A stretch of 64,000 bases of DNA from Brachycybe producta (taxonomy: Eukaryota; Arthropoda; Diplopoda; Playtdesmida; Andrognathidae). The position numbers were made by a program, and so were the translations under genes. Below are positions 18,880 to 32,500 of this stretch, one piece after another; within the stretch, counting starts at the first letter, position 1, and the number at the start of each line of letters is the position of its first letter. The DNA is taken from positions 124,001 through 188,000 of the forward strand of contig JAUPFP010000011.1 in assembly GCA_036925085.1 (NCBI GenBank), in the 5' to 3' direction. Under the pieces are notes generated by a model, which was not told where the DNA came from, did not search any database, and saw nothing but the letters and a program-made list of their open reading frames with translations.

Positions 18880-20612
18880 GAGAACTAATTATGTCCTGAT
18901 GATAAGACAGTGACAGCTCTATTATTATTGTATAAAAAGAAAAAGGGACCAAAATATTTTAATTTCTTTTATGCAATTTTTTTTATATGATCAATATTTA
19001 ATTTCAAACTATGATTTAGTGTCAATTGTTACGAACGTCTTTTTTTGCTCAAAAAGTTTATTTATTGAAGTAGTTTTTATTTTTCAAAGGTTTGTTTTCT
19101 CTTGACTGAAAGAAGAAAAATAACATGATTGAAAGGTGTGTGTGTGTTTTGATGTTGTATAGTTATATAATGGGATTTTTTTTTAGATGATGACGTTGGT
19201 GCCTTAGTAATAATTAGTGCCTTTGTCAGGTTTTTTTTAAATAGAAATAGCGACCTTCGGGTAATTTTGTACTTTTTGAAGTTGTTTTGACGTTAAGAAA
19301 AAAAAAAAATCTTTCAATTCGTCTTCTTGAAGTTCATACAGGATGTTCGAGAAAAAATATGTAAATTAAATGGGAAGATTTATCAAAAGTGTACATTCAA
19401 TAAAACATACTGTGACCAGGGTCACTTTTAGACAAAGATTGACTGCAGTTTCCATTTTTCATTTGCGAATAGGCATTGTTGAAATACGGTAGGTCTAAGC
19501 CTTCATTTCTGTTTACCATATTGGTCAGCTTCTTACTTTAACATCACTTTAATAATTCTAAGATTTAAAAAGGTATACATAAGCCTTACTTTTAAAAAAA
19601 ATAGGTGTAAGTCTTCAAGGAACTGCCACAACCATAACAACCGTTACATTTTTTGGTTCTTTTTTATTCTGAATTTTCTGAATGTTGGCTTTTATATTGG
19701 TCGCCATTAAAATTATCTTAAATCTATTTCCTAACAGAAAAATCTCAAACGCCAAATCAAATTATTAAAACAATTTAAAAACCCTTTTGTTACCATTGTC
19801 TTATAAGACAAATGAAAATTAAAAGCTTTTGCAGAGCTACAATAACAAACAACCAGTATTGTGACATGGCAACAAATATTAATATTAATACGAATTGAAA
19901 ATAACCTGTATTTATTAAATCTGGTTTTATTAAATGACAAAGAGTACAACTCAGTACACTTGAATTGATAAAACAATCACAAGAGTAAAAAACTAAAAGC
20001 GTACAACCAAGATGAATAACTAAAGATGAACGCACACCAAATAAAAAATGTACTTCTAGTTTGAAAGAAATTTCACAACTTGTCAAACAAGTGAAAGACA
20101 AAAGAAATAAAGAAATCCAAAAGGCAGCAAAAAAAAACTGGAAAAAATAACAGCAGGAGGCTACAAGGAAGGGTCAATAACCTGTATTTTTGTCAAGACA
20201 ATAGGGCCACATACCAAAGAGAACACTAGTAGAAGGGTTAAGTTGTAGAAGGGCATATAGGGCCAATGACCACTAGAAACAAAAGGGGAGAGTGACCTAT
20301 ATTAAGAAAAAAAAAAAAATAAATAAAAGTTACTTTAAATAGAAATTGATATTTTGCCTTATTTTTATATGGTGGAGCAAGCACCCATTAACAGGTTAGT
20401 TCTGCCTAGAAACTTTAAACTATTGCAATGAAACCATTACATAAATGATATGCAGCTTAGAGGGGACAAGAAATGGACATTTATGTCCATATTCAATTAT
20501 ATGAAATGTTTTTAATTTGAAATTCAAATTTATAGAAGTTCATTTTGTGACCACTCCAGTTACAATACAATGATGATGGCGTACAACAGCTGAACACAAG
20601 TATGGCAAATGC
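18880..20612. other. Intergenic, no gene supported
   Basis: AT-rich sequence without convincing coding exons or paired repeats. Confidence 0.4.
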
Positions 20613-22339
20613 GATTCCACACTAATTCACCCAAAACTTCAAATTTTGTTGCTTGATCATCACAGATGTTAATGTAAAAAATCATACCACAACTAGAACA
20701 TTAAAAATACTCTAAATTTTTGTTTTTAAATCGGGCCATAATATTTGGAGAATTGGCCCTTTGAAATTTAACTGTTTTGCTGAAAATGATGAAAATTCAA
20801 AAAAAATGCTAACTCCAAAACTACTAAAGTTAGAACAATGGTTGCATGATAGCTCAAAATAAACGTCTCAACAGTGGGAAGAAAAGAGTACTCAATCATC
20901 TTTTTATTATTTTAAACTTTACGGTGTCAAATTACACTGTTTAATTTTTAGCATTTTGGTCAAATTTGAACCCGTTTTAGGCCGTGTTGGGGTCATAGGT
21001 CAGAGTTCATATTTTTTTGCAGTTATACACTTGGGTTTACTCTAGTATGTGGCACTACAGTATTACTTTGATTGAACTATGACTGCATCGTAATAAAAAA
21101 ATTAGCCTAAACTTCGAAAAAACCAATTTGGGTGACTTTTGACCCTGATTTTCGCCCCGTGGTGGTCCACCTACAAAAAAACTAATTATGCTATGTGAAA
21201 GTTCATTACATTTGTTTTCCAGTGATGTAAAAACCATAGATGACATTTTACAGGTGAAGAAGTGACAATTTTTTAAAGTTTGAAAAATATTTTAAACTTT
21301 TAATATAAATTGTAACAAAAATTATGTGTATTAAGCATATGCAAATTCAAAAACGTATAGATTATGTAATCTATAATGCAATAAACACTTATTCATTTCA
21401 ATTTTTAATTTATAAATTTTCAATTGGTCACTTTTCATATAAAATACATACATACATGTACTGTGCATGCACATGTATTATACATACACTATATACACAA
21501 CATTACACATGGCGCATACATTTTAGTGACTTTCACAAGTATGTGAATTACTATATAAAAATGAGTTCTTTCCACCTATACCTATTTTAAAAAAGTGACC
21601 AGTTAAAAGTTTATACATTAAAAATATTGATGTATTGTATTATATCCTAAGTAATCTACAGGTTTTTTAATTTGCATACATTTAATGTGCATGTTTTTTG
21701 TTACAATTTATTTTAAAAGTTAAAAATATTTTTCTAACTTTAAAAAATTGACACTTCTTCACTGGAAATGTAATGAACTTTCTCTTAGCATAATTAGTTT
21801 TTTGTAGGTGGACCACCACAGGGCGAAAATCGAGGTATGCATCCAAATGAATCTCGAATCACCCAAATTGTTTTTTTTTTCGAAGTTTTGGCTAATTTTT
21901 TTATTATATTGCAGTCATAGTTCAGTCAAAGTAATAGTGCCACACACATTAGAGTAGACCCAAGTGCATAACTGCAAAAAGAAAATATGAACTCTGACCT
22001 TTAACCCCAACATGGAATAAAGTGGGTTCATTTTTGACCAAAATGCTAAAAATTGAACATGTAATTTGACACCCTAAATTTTAAAATAATGAAAAGATGA
22101 TTAAGTACTCTTTTCTTCCCACTGTTAAGACGTTTATTTTGAGCTATCAACCATTGTTCTATCTTTAGTAGTTTTGGTGTTAGCATTTTTTTTTTTGAAT
22201 TTGCAACATTTTCAATAAAACAGTTAAACTTTGAAGGGCCAATTCTCCAAAAATGATGGCCTGATTTGTGGCCTGATGTGATTTTTTACATTAATATCTG
22301 AGATGACCAAGCAACACCTTTGGGTGAATTAGTGTGGAA
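20613..22339. repeat. 1.7-kb imperfect palindrome (long inverted repeat)
   Basis: The left arm (20613 to about 21445) and right arm (about 21580 to 22339) are reverse complements over nearly their whole length, with a few indels. Paired landmarks include GATTCCACACTAATTCACCC (left) with its mirror at 22320-22340, AGTGGGAAGAAAAGAGTACT with its mirror near 22110, GTGGTCCACCTAC with its mirror near 21810, and TTGGTCACTTTTCAT with its mirror near 21595. The unpaired centre is about 130 bp of TACA/CATA-rich sequence. There is no transposase. RNA from it would fold into a long hairpin. Confidence 0.85.
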
Positions 22340-23240
22340 TAGTTCCATTATTAACTTGCTATCTGGTCACCAACATCGCTAGCCATCAGGTCCCACAAGC
22401 GACTCAGAAATCCTTCAAAACACAAATATACAGGATAAATAGGTAGGAATAATTTAAAGGACACTAGATGAGAAGAAAAAAAAAGTATCTGAAGATAGAA
22501 AAAATAAAGAAAACGGGGAAAATAAAACACATTGACACGATCCTCACCTCTTATTAACGAGTCAAGTTTCTATTTGGACGAATGTGTGGTTGCAGAAGGA
22601 GATATCATCGATGGATTTGGATCGCAAAAGAACAAAATCGATGACATCCGGACTCCAAATGCATATATGGCGTTGGTTGATGACATACCGCACATTGCTT
22701 ATCTCTACGGTTCGCCCATCAGTTAACCACGATGATTATGTTCTTTTTCTGCCTGGTTTGTATTCAGATGAGCGACCGTCAGTTCCAATTGCTTTGCTCG
22801 TTGCTGACATCGAAAAAGTGTTATGGTTCTTTTCTTATTCATTCATTGAGGATTGTTAGGTCGTCACCCACGACGACATCTTTCTGAGTGTGCACAGCCA
22901 GCTGGAGAAATCTGGTAAAATCTTCAAAAGTCTACGATGACAGCAATGACAACAAGAAATTACATTTGCTCCTGTGAAGATCATTCAGTTAGGAAGGAGG
23001 AATGTAATCATTTAACTGATCGGCAGTCCGTAGAATTAAGGGAGTTGCAGTATTGTTTCAATTAAATAAATCCGTTTTTTTTCAGAGGCCCAGAGACAAA
23101 TATCTGGTTTAAAAAAATGAAGTCCAGTGGAGAAAACTTTATAGTGAGCTCACACCACCAAGCCCAGGAGGCTTATCAAGATCATAAGATTCATGTGGCC
23201 CGTGGGCTTTCTAATCGGTACCTATAAAATTATGGTAACT
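22340..23240. other. Non-coding, possible decayed coding fragment
   Basis: Two adjoining open frames (22532-22726 and the frame ending at 22859) have fairly balanced amino-acid composition (…DDIRTPNAYMALVDDIPHIAY… then …LFLPGLYSDERPSVPIALL…) and would join with a one-step frame change. I recognise no family. It may be a broken exon or transposon gene, or chance. Confidence 0.25.
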
Positions 23241-23249
23241 TACATGTAC

Positions 23250-23790
23250 ACAGGGGCGTAGCTAGGCAACCGCAAGAACTGCAGGGGGAGGGGGGAGGCA
23301 GGAGGTTTGGGGGCGCAAAAAACTAAAATGAAAGTTATGTATTTTCAAAAATCATAGAATAAATTAAGCGAGTGATTCCGAATCGTTCGCTTAATTTATT
23401 CAGTTAATTTCGAAAATAAATCGACTTTCATTTAAAATTTACTTTTAAAAACTACATACTTGCACCAGTAAATCTTCATAGAGATTAATGGGCACGGCGG
23501 AACAATGGTAGGAATAGTCGGGACTCGGAAAAATAGTAGGAACAGTCGGAAGGTTAGGTTTAGTTAAATTAAGCTTGTTGAAGGGTGGTTGGGGGCGCAG
23601 CCTCCAGTTTTTAAAGAATTATTTTTTGTTTTAATAATTCTTTAAAAACTGGGGGGGGGGGGCGCAGCCCCCTAACCTTTCCTAACCTTCTGACTGTTCC
23701 TACTGTTGTTCACACCTGTTCTGCCGATCATCAAAATAGTACCTCCACCCAGTATGAGGGCTATGTGGTGATTAAGGTAAGGGGGCGCAA
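23250..23790. mobile_element. Probable foldback element with nested hairpins
   Basis: Nested inverted repeats are visible. GAATAAATTAAGCGA pairs with its mirror at 23356-23400. A longer pair joins ATAGTAGGAACAGTCGGAAG (about 23505) with its mirror near 23690-23710 and continues through GGGGGCGCAGCC and AGTTTTTAAAGAATTATT. The left tip CAGGGGCGTAGCTAGG resembles tips seen on many animal DNA transposons. Ends are uncertain. Confidence 0.5.
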
Positions 23791-25330
23791 AGTTTTAAGT
23801 GGCGGGGGGGGGCGCAACCAAGTCATAGATGCTCCCTGGGTTTACGCCCGGAGGTGTAAACTTTTTACTTGTTCTCAACGTATTACTACCGTGGCCACTT
23901 TTGACCCAAGTCAGACCCAAAGTCAAGACCCAAGTCCTCCCCCCCCCCCCCCCCCCCGATGCACTCGACGCTTTTTGTCGGCAAAATAATAATAGTAAAA
24001 ATTTGTATTTCTGGCATTTTTGGAAATTTACAAGGTGTCATATTAAATAAGGGTCTCTACAAACTATCTGTTCAAAACACGGACCAAGCACAGTCCATTT
24101 AAATTCTTCTATGGAAAAACTTTATCTGAGTGTGATCGCCAGTGTGAACGCCGATTTTCTAATTACATTGGATTTCAATTGAAAATCTCTATTATAATAT
24201 TTGACCACGGTCAACCCCGCCTTGACTGTGTAGTGTGAATCGATCTCACCTGTAACACCTGTCTGAAGTGTCAAGTTTCTAAAAGAAAAAGAAAAAATTA
24301 TAAAATTTTGACAGTCATTATTCTGTAAATAAATTGATTGCAGTCATATTGACTATATTTGTCATACCGGTAATAATAATGTGTAATTTGCCTTTGTGAC
24401 TAGTACAAGATTACGAGCTAGATAATGGCAATTCACTGTCATATGACAGTTTTACCATCTTTCTGTAATGACACTCCTGGTTCCACCAAGTATAAATATA
24501 ATGTGAGAATTTACCGTATTTATGCATATGCTTTGGGGGTTGTCCTTTTACTCAAGTGCAACACTTCGACGATACCTTGCATACCTTTCTCCCTCGTGTA
24601 ACGTTCCCGTTTTCTCACGGCCCTCAGAGAGATCTCTGGTGGCCATTTGAAAGTGTCGAATGAACGTTGATGCTCAAGTCTTTCGGTCCATTGGCACCTG
24701 TGTTGTATACTTGAACACCAGGGACACAAGGGTCGGTACCTCAGGAGTCCAGAGGTAGAAAATAGCACTGTTGAATCGGCTTACATGTGGCTTATGGAGA
24801 CTTCCTTCATTGGTTGAATCATTTGGTCAAGTGGTGGCTGTAATACAATTTCTTTATTCAAAGACGGCGACTCGCTGTGGATTGAGAGAGGAGTATCAGG
24901 TAGGTGATTCAGTGTTCGATATCACTAGCAAGGCTGTCTCTCAATCCACACAGTCCTGTTTATATACATTTAATAACAACAAAAACATGTGTTTCATAAA
25001 CAAAGGCTCCAGGTGTGTCCAAGTCTCTTGGACACAACCAGGACCTAAAATAACCACATAAAACTATAACAATAACATCTATAAGATGTAAAATAAATTA
25101 ATACAATTAAGGAGGATATTCACCTATCCTTCTTATAAGCTTTAAAAAGATTCTCACGGGCCAAGAGTTCTGCATCGTCGATTTCTCTAGGATACATCCT
25201 ATTAAAATCGCCGATGCAGGTCTCTTGTCCTTTCTTCTCATCTTGGTGGGCATGGGAGGCATCGTCTCGATAACCTCCCGGCCACCCCCAAGCATGAGGT
25301 GAGAACCTGTCGATACATTCTTTAAATTAT
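23791..25330. other. Intergenic, repeats of uncertain type
   Basis: Includes a poly-C tract (23938-23957), a 13-bp inverted pair GTGGATTGAGAGA (24877-24889 with 24941-24953) and a perfect 9-bp hairpin GTGTCCAAG/CTTGGACAC near 25015-25035. It may contain further LTR remains; no gene is supported. Confidence 0.35.
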
Positions 25331-25802
25331 ACAGGGTGATTCCAAAACGATAAATGTGGAATTCGTTACACTCGTATGGTTACCATACAGTGAGGAAGGT
25401 TGGAAAGGCAGAATTAGATGGATGGCAGTAGATGACCAATGGCTTCCTGAAGAGGATGAGATTCCTCAGAAAGGTGGTAACCACCTGCTTCTGGATCGTT
25501 TCGTCGCTATGGGGTTCTTTTACCTCCTTGTCCTATGGTGCCTCCGATTCTTCCAAAGATATTAAACACACATAAAGACGGACGCTCCTTCTTGTTAAAA
25601 CACTTTTATTCTTCCTCGTGATAGAAGTACAGAACACAAAGGATGAATGATAGGTATCCATTCGCCGATTTACGTTTTGACCAGGATATTAATTTGCCCT
25701 TTAGGTCCCCTTGACTTAAAGGAAGGGATAGGAGTGGGAGGAATTGGGGCACGAGACCCTGAGGCTGGTGTTTTTTATAAAGACGAAATACAGGGTGTCA
25801 CA
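25331..25802 (-). mobile_element. Solo LTR or LTR fragment, minus strand
   Basis: Read on the minus strand it starts at 25802 with TGTGACACCCTGTA, identical over 14 bases to the start of the 9501 element's LTR. A TATAAAAAA box (about 25771-25779) and an AATAAA signal (about 25605-25610) follow, the order expected for an LTR promoter and R-region end. The inner part does not match the 9501 LTR, so it is another family. The left edge is unresolved. Confidence 0.55.
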
Positions 25803-26000
25803 CAGAATCAATACTAATCAGCACCTCGTAATCAAACTAATTTTTAAAAAGTAAACACATTTTTAGCCAAGTTATCGATAACGTGCCAAAGGTATTACAT
25901 TTAAAAATTACACAAAAAAAAATAAAACTGATACATATAAGAAAACTAGTCCTTTTTGACTTGTAGAAAACAGCTTGAAACTATAACGTGTAATAATTAA

Positions 26001-26180
26001 TAGAGGTGGGACGAATCCTAAATTTTCTCGAATCCGAATCCTGAAAGATTCTCGAATCTCCCGAATTTCTCGAATCCTTCACATAAGATTCCTATATTAT
26101 TCATTAAGGAGATACAAATAAATGAAATAATATTAAATATTAAGTATTAAGTATTAATAATTATTAAGTATTAAATATTA
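26001..26180. mobile_element. hAT-type element fragment, related to 1766-2147
   Basis: Starts TAGAGGTGGGACGAATCCTA and stays close to the 1766 element through the GATACAAATAAATGAAATAA block, then diverges into ATTAA repeats. The right end is missing. Confidence 0.7.
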
Positions 26181-27505
26181 ATATATATATATATGTGTGT
26201 TTACAGTATTTGTGCCAAACGTTGTTGCAAACGGAGAGATTTCGCAAGAAATTAATATTTTTCTTGATGTTTGACTATTTAATATGAAAGTCTTACCGAT
26301 CCTCATTCGCCACCTCTCATTTTTTGTTTTGTTTTTTTGCAAACCCTTTTTATGTATTTGGCCGACTCGTTTTAGTTACCAAAAGTAAAAACAAAGCATT
26401 CCACGCTCATTGAGAAGGATTAGCACAGAATTGAATTGGATGCAAATTGAGATGAGGTAAATGAAACGGAGGTGTACTCAAGGCCTTCAAGTCAACTCAA
26501 ATGAGAGGTTCTACCTATAGAAATATGATTTTCATATTTTCTCGAACAGTCTGAATATTACTATTATTATCAGAAAAATAATTGCGTGAGTTTGTAAATA
26601 TATGAAGGTCACCTAACTAAAAAAAAAGGGTGGTGTGTGTTTTTTTTGCTTGGGTCCCACGTAATTATGAAATTCTAACAGACAGGCTCTGTACAAAATT
26701 ACAAATGTAGCAAGAGAAGTGAGCAAATGAGCATGTTACATTGTATAACAGAAATAAGTAAATAACCCTTTACAAGTTCTTTCAAAATGTTTAGAGCTAT
26801 TGAACTGCATTGTACAATGTACATCACGCAAGACTCAGTGTCGGATACATTTTGATTCATAATTTGTTCAAGGTGGTTCGAAATAAGTGAGGTTCAGTAC
26901 TTGAAGTTTCACGACTGAAAACTTTTTTTCTAGCAGAAAACCCGAGTAGCATTTCAGAAAACAACTTCTAAAAAAACATGGCACAAACTTTGGCAGTATT
27001 TTTATATACCGTAAAGTGCCAAAAACGTTACTTTGTAATTGGCATGAAAATGTCAACTGCAAAGTAATTTTCTAAATAATTTTCGAGTAATTTATTTACA
27101 TATTCTAAAACGTTTGCTGAAATACAGCGATCAGAGCCTCAGACTGACAATTTGGCACAATACAAAGTTATATGTTATAGGTTTTTGCTTTTTCTAAAGA
27201 AACGTTTGAAAATACTAATTGTAAATCCGGGAACCTTATTGTCGTTCTTCTTTTCTAGATCTCATACTTATTGCACGCGATGTGTCCAGGGTGGCAGTGA
27301 TTTAAATCACATTGTTAATTAAATTTTTTTTTAATAAATAAAATGATTTTTTTAAAAAAATTATGATTTTTTTTTAAAAAAGTCACATTTATTTAATTAA
27401 ACATTAAACATTTAATGCATTATTTTTTCGGAAGATATGCTTGAGGAAGTATCCCCCAATTGACTGGTGAAAATCAGGGACAAATACTGTAGATATAAAC
27501 AGTTA
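26181..27505. other. Intergenic, no gene supported
   Basis: AT-rich, with no exon recognised. A TA/TG run lies at the left edge. Confidence 0.4.
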
Positions 27506-27785
27506 TAGTAATCTATTTAAGAACCTCAGAGGTAAACCGTTTTAAGTCACCAAACCTAAATTTTACAGTGGAGCCATTTGAAAGTTTTTCTCTTCATTGA
27601 AGGAATAGGACTTAACATATGGTATACTACCATCTAGTAGCCACTGTGTAAAACTGTGGACTTACCACTGTTTACCGCTGATAGAACTTGACAAGCTGTT
27701 TAAAAAACACATTTTACATTTTATGAAGATGTAAAATCGTGTTTTTTTAAAAAAAAAGTGGCTTACCACAGTTTACCTCTGAGGC
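27506..27785. mobile_element. Small foldback repeat
   Basis: CCTCAGAGGTAAACCG near 27513 is mirrored by CACAGTTTACCTCTGAGG near 27767. The inner sequence contains further paired ACAGTTTTACAC/GTGTAAAACTG-type words. Non-coding; the family is unknown. Confidence 0.45.
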
Positions 27786-27931
27786 ACTGATTTGCTTTGG
27801 GAACTGAAAAGGCTGCACAGTAGTAACATAAATAATAATAAAATCATTAATTATTTGTTTAGTCTTAATTTTTCTTTCTGTAGACCTAATACAAAATTCA
27901 AACCACAATATCTGTTGTGAATAGGTGTTCG

Positions 27932-28179
27932 TGGGCGCCCACAGGGGGATAAGGGAGGCATTTTGCCCTCCCTAGATTTGATTTTTACTTATTTATTTAA
28001 GAATTATGTTCGGCACGTTTTATTATTCACAATTGCCTTTACCTCATCCTAAGGTCATTATTTTCAAGTCCCAACCTTACACTACATCATCATACACTAC
28101 ATTATTATTAACTTATTCATATTTCAATAAACATAACTAAGTTTTGCCCCTCCCCCTGAGGATATTTTGTGGGCGCCCA
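27932..28179. mobile_element. Short TIR element with direct-repeat flanks
   Basis: Ends are TGGGCGCCCACAGGGGG and, reverse-complemented, TGGGCGCCCACAAAATATCC. The 10-bp word AATAGGTGTT flanks both sides (27920-27929 and 28180-28189), consistent with a target-site duplication. 248 bp, no coding sequence. Confidence 0.65.
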
Positions 28180-28189
28180 AATAGGTGTT

Positions 28190-29135
28190 GCGGTTGCAAC
28201 ACCCCTAGACATGTTACCCTATCTTGCACTGTTGTCAATATTGTTGACAATCACTTTGAAAGCTCTGCTCTTTTTTTTTGCGTGAAATTTCAGCATTTCG
28301 TATCGAAAAACGCCCAATCTTGTGTGAGTTGATAATGAAGTTGAAATGTAATTTTAAGATTGTCCAACTAAGTGTTAAAAAAAATTGAACATATTCGATC
28401 TCATGCTGCAGGGTCACACTACTCAACATACTGTTTTAAAGTAAGATCTAGTGCAACAATCAAGACCACGTCGCTTGTAACACATATGTCTGGATTATGA
28501 ATATTAAAAAAAAAATGTAGGCCTATATTTTGTGGAGCAAAAAGTAGAAAGACACACCAAGAATTCCGTAGTCTAAATACATTTGGAACAAAAAGACAAC
28601 AAATATGCAAATACCCATGGGACTACTTGCCTGTTGATATTAAATGATGCTAACTTGTTAAAAACAGCTGTTAGTGTTTTACTGTATAAAAAGCCTTTGC
28701 AAGTTTATTAAATAAATTATTAAACCAAAATTATTGAATCAAACTCAGACTGAAGTATACAGCTTTGACTGAATGCTGATATGCTGATTTTCATTGATTA
28801 GTGTTTGTTAGCTAGGTGCTACACAGTTTTAAACGTTCAGAGTGTTCCGTTTTCTCATGGAATGGAAATACTGTGCTGGAAGCACACTGCTGTGAAGCAC
28901 ACATGATAACTATGATTGTAGCTAACATGTTGCTCAATGACAATGACAATGATGTTATTGTAGGTGTTTTGATTCAAATGCTGCCTGGACAGTGTCAACG
29001 GGTTTTTCTTACCACTTATTTTTTTTTTCTTCTCCCAATTTACATTTAGAAATTATCAAAAATTGGGTTTGAAAAATTTCTTTCTCAAGGAAGTTGTTGG
29101 TTATAATAGTTCGATTTTGTGTAATAGACACTACC

Positions 29136-29174
<39 letters not shown>

Positions 29175-29554
29175 CAGATGTATAATGTAGATAATTTTGA
29201 CGTAGATCCGGATTAGTCTTTTTTAGTTATATCTAACGTCACAATGTTTGTTATAATAACTAACATTGTTTCTTGGCGGCGTCAGAGATAATTTTTTTTT
29301 AATTACACGTTCTGATTGATTGTTTTCGGTCATTAAAATCTTCTAACAGTCACAAGTATTTCATCGTGTATTTAATTCTGGTGTATAATAATTATTATCA
29401 CCACGTCTTTTATTACCGGTAGTTGTTTGTTATTTATAAGAACAGATTCATTATTTTTTTTTTCTTTTCTCTTTCCACACATTTGAGGTTCAGATTCAGC
29501 ATTGGTGGGTGTAAAATTTATCCGATCCGTTTTCAAATATAGGCTTGCTACAAG
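28190..29554. other. Upstream region of Kir B
   Basis: AT-rich with an AAT run at 29135-29175. The right part, from about 29175, is homologous to 40640-41079 upstream of Kir C, so it belongs to the duplicated block and probably includes the Kir B promoter. No clear TATA box was found. Confidence 0.45.
29135..29175. repeat. (AAT)n microsatellite, left edge of Kir B block
   Basis: An AAT run that has a counterpart before Kir C at 40599-40630. It marks the 5' side of the tandem duplication. Confidence 0.85.
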
Positions 29555-32500
29555 ATGTGTCGGTCTAGTAGTCAAGTAATTTTGGAAAATGAAAACGGGC
29601 AAATTGAAAGTAGGAGGAATCATCGTAATGATTATTTGTTCAATTTATACTTTCATTTACGAAATGCATTTTCTATAAGGATGACGAAGCAAGACATTAA
29701 GAAACGAGCCGTTTTAAAGGTTTGTTTTATTATTTTTAGCGTTTTTATGGTTAGGTTATTTTTTTTTAATCTTTTGATAATATTGCGGCCATGTGGAAAT
29801 GGTGATTGTATACAGTAGTTGCCTCGCATTAAGGAAGACGCTTGTAATGTCAGAATGGTTGACAAAAAAATTCGGCTTGTCTCACTTTGTCTGATGAAAA
29901 ATAGATAATAACAAAAGATTACAAGAACCCAAGACTTAGCTCACTCCAGAGAAATGGCCCAACACAGGGCTGCTAGGTTTGTTTGTGGTAAATATGGATA
30001 TGCTGACAGTGTGACTAAAATGCTTCCAGAGCTTGGTTGGGATAGTTTACTTGCAAGACGTTCAGATTTTAGTCTTAATATCTTGAATCGAATGCTAGAA
30101 GGCTCTTGGCCTAAATCTACTTCAAGTAAACTTTGCAGGGCATTATATTTGGGTAGGGGTGACCACTCCAACAAAGTTGGAGAGATTTTTGCACGAACAG
30201 ATTTTTATTACTGGTCATTTGCCCCCTAGGGCGATTCGACAATGGAACTCGCTTGCTGGGGATTTTGTGCAGGAAAAACGTATTTTATGGGAGTCATAAT
30301 TTTGTTTTGTTTTGACAATGCATATATTTGCAGAATAATAAAAAAATTATTGAAATTGTTGGTTGGGTTTATATCAATGGGGTTTTATATTTTCTGGTTT
30401 TGACAATGCATTTTCTATGCTGCACTTGGACTCTTGTCCCTCTGCCATAGGCCTTTATGGCTGCTTGCAGAGTAATTTTTCAAATTAAATCAAATCAAAC
30501 CCGTTCGTTTAATATTGTCGAAAATCGTTTCTGTGTTATATTATTCAAAGCTGAATCATTAAGCCAATCTAGCTCATAGAAGAAACTTATTTAGAACTCA
30601 ATTAAATTATAAAATAGAACTTGTTGATGATATGCTCATATTGTTGCGAGCCGTGTTGGGTCAAATTACTTTTAAAAGTAATGAACTACGATCACCAATG
30701 ATTAATTACAATTAAAAGATTTCAAAAAGAAATTAAAATTAATCATTTTTGTCAAAGTAATTTAAATTACTTTTCAAAATCCGAATCTTTTACCATTTCA
30801 CATAGATCTATGCAATGAGTTTTTCATGTTTTGTATTGTCATATAATAGGCCTACATTATATACGAACATCTCAACTTATGTGTCCACTCTGAATTTGCC
30901 TAAAACTTTAATTATGCATTATTATTACTGCACTCGGGAATTGAAGACATTCTTGTTTTGCACATTTCACTGGGAATTATAATTTTTCCAGATCACGTGC
31001 AGTGAGTTTTTTGAAGACACTCAAATAAATCAGTGTTTTTGTTAAACATAGTCTCGTGATGGACAGGAAGAAAGTACCTTAAAGTCAGAGGAATCCGAAT
31101 CGTATCTCTGAGGAATCAAATAAATAATCGTTGACTATAATCAATCAGGCATTTTACAAAAACAAAATTAATCGTAAAGTATTTGAAAGTAATTGTAAAC
31201 TAATTCGATTTTTAAGAAGTAATTACTTGCAATTGAAAATTACATGTTTTGAAAAGTTATGTGGTGAATTACAAATTATTGAAAAAAATAATTTAATTAC
31301 AGTGATTCGTTAATTTTTTGCAAATTACTTCCCAACACTGGCTGCGATATTTACACCGTATTGTCTGTTACGCCTAGTTCTCACAACCTTCATGTAGCTC
31401 AGGCTAAGGACTTAACCTATGTATACGGGTTGTGAGAACACTCACTAGATGGTGGTCAATGTTAAATGTTAGCTAGGGTTAGGTAGCCTTGGTTACCCAT
31501 CTGTAGCCTACACATTATTTAGTGTGAATGCAAGAAAAAGTTAACTTGATCGTACGCCACCTGGTGGTCATAAATCTGAATAGAAAATGGCGTCATTCAT
31601 TTTCTATTTCAATTGTTAGATGTTTCAGTCTATTTGTTAATTTATTAAAATAATTTAAAATTATCAATTGATCTTTATTCAATAATTACTTATTTCCATA
31701 AACTCTAAATCATCAACCTACCTACAATTAAAATATGTTGCATTTAGTGTGTTCAATGAAGACTCATGCAATTCAGTTTTGTTAGTATGGACAATATCAG
31801 CCATTTTTCCTCCAATTATGTTTACATTATGCAGGCTATACACAGCACAATGTCCACACATAATGGCCAGTGCCAAATTTGTAAAAATGAAATAAATATG
31901 CTGTAGTGAGCGCCACCTTTAGGCAGGTCACGAAGCCCATATGTAGCTGCTCACATGTGAACACAGTCGTTTAGTCAAGGCTATTTTAGCCCGAGCTACA
32001 AGAAGGTTGTGAGAACTAGGCATCATGGTATTGTTTATGCTTCATGAACTTTCAATTGAAGTCATAAGAAAATTCATGGAAGCATATAGTAAAGCATTTC
32101 TCTTTCTGAAGGTTTACTGGCTGCAAAAAACATTGCATTGCAAAGCAGTCTTCGTACCATAATTCACTTGCATAAGTAGAATTGACCATCCAAAGCCTAT
32201 TGCTAGAACCAGAACTTTCAGCAATTTATGAACCACTTAAACTTGTTATTCTCATTCGAAGTTGTTATTTTCTTAATTGAGAGTATATAACTTATAATTT
32301 TTGTTCTAATTATATACGGGTATTTAAATAATATATGTTGGTTGATTGGTTATTTTGACCATTATGGGTTTCCTTTCAGTATGTGTCTCGTTTATGATGT
32401 TTATGACTACATGTAAGGTTAGCAGCCCTTGTTCATGTTTTTCTTTTTATCCTTAAATTGAGTTGTTAGGTAGGTTGACATTCTTTCGAACATAACTATT

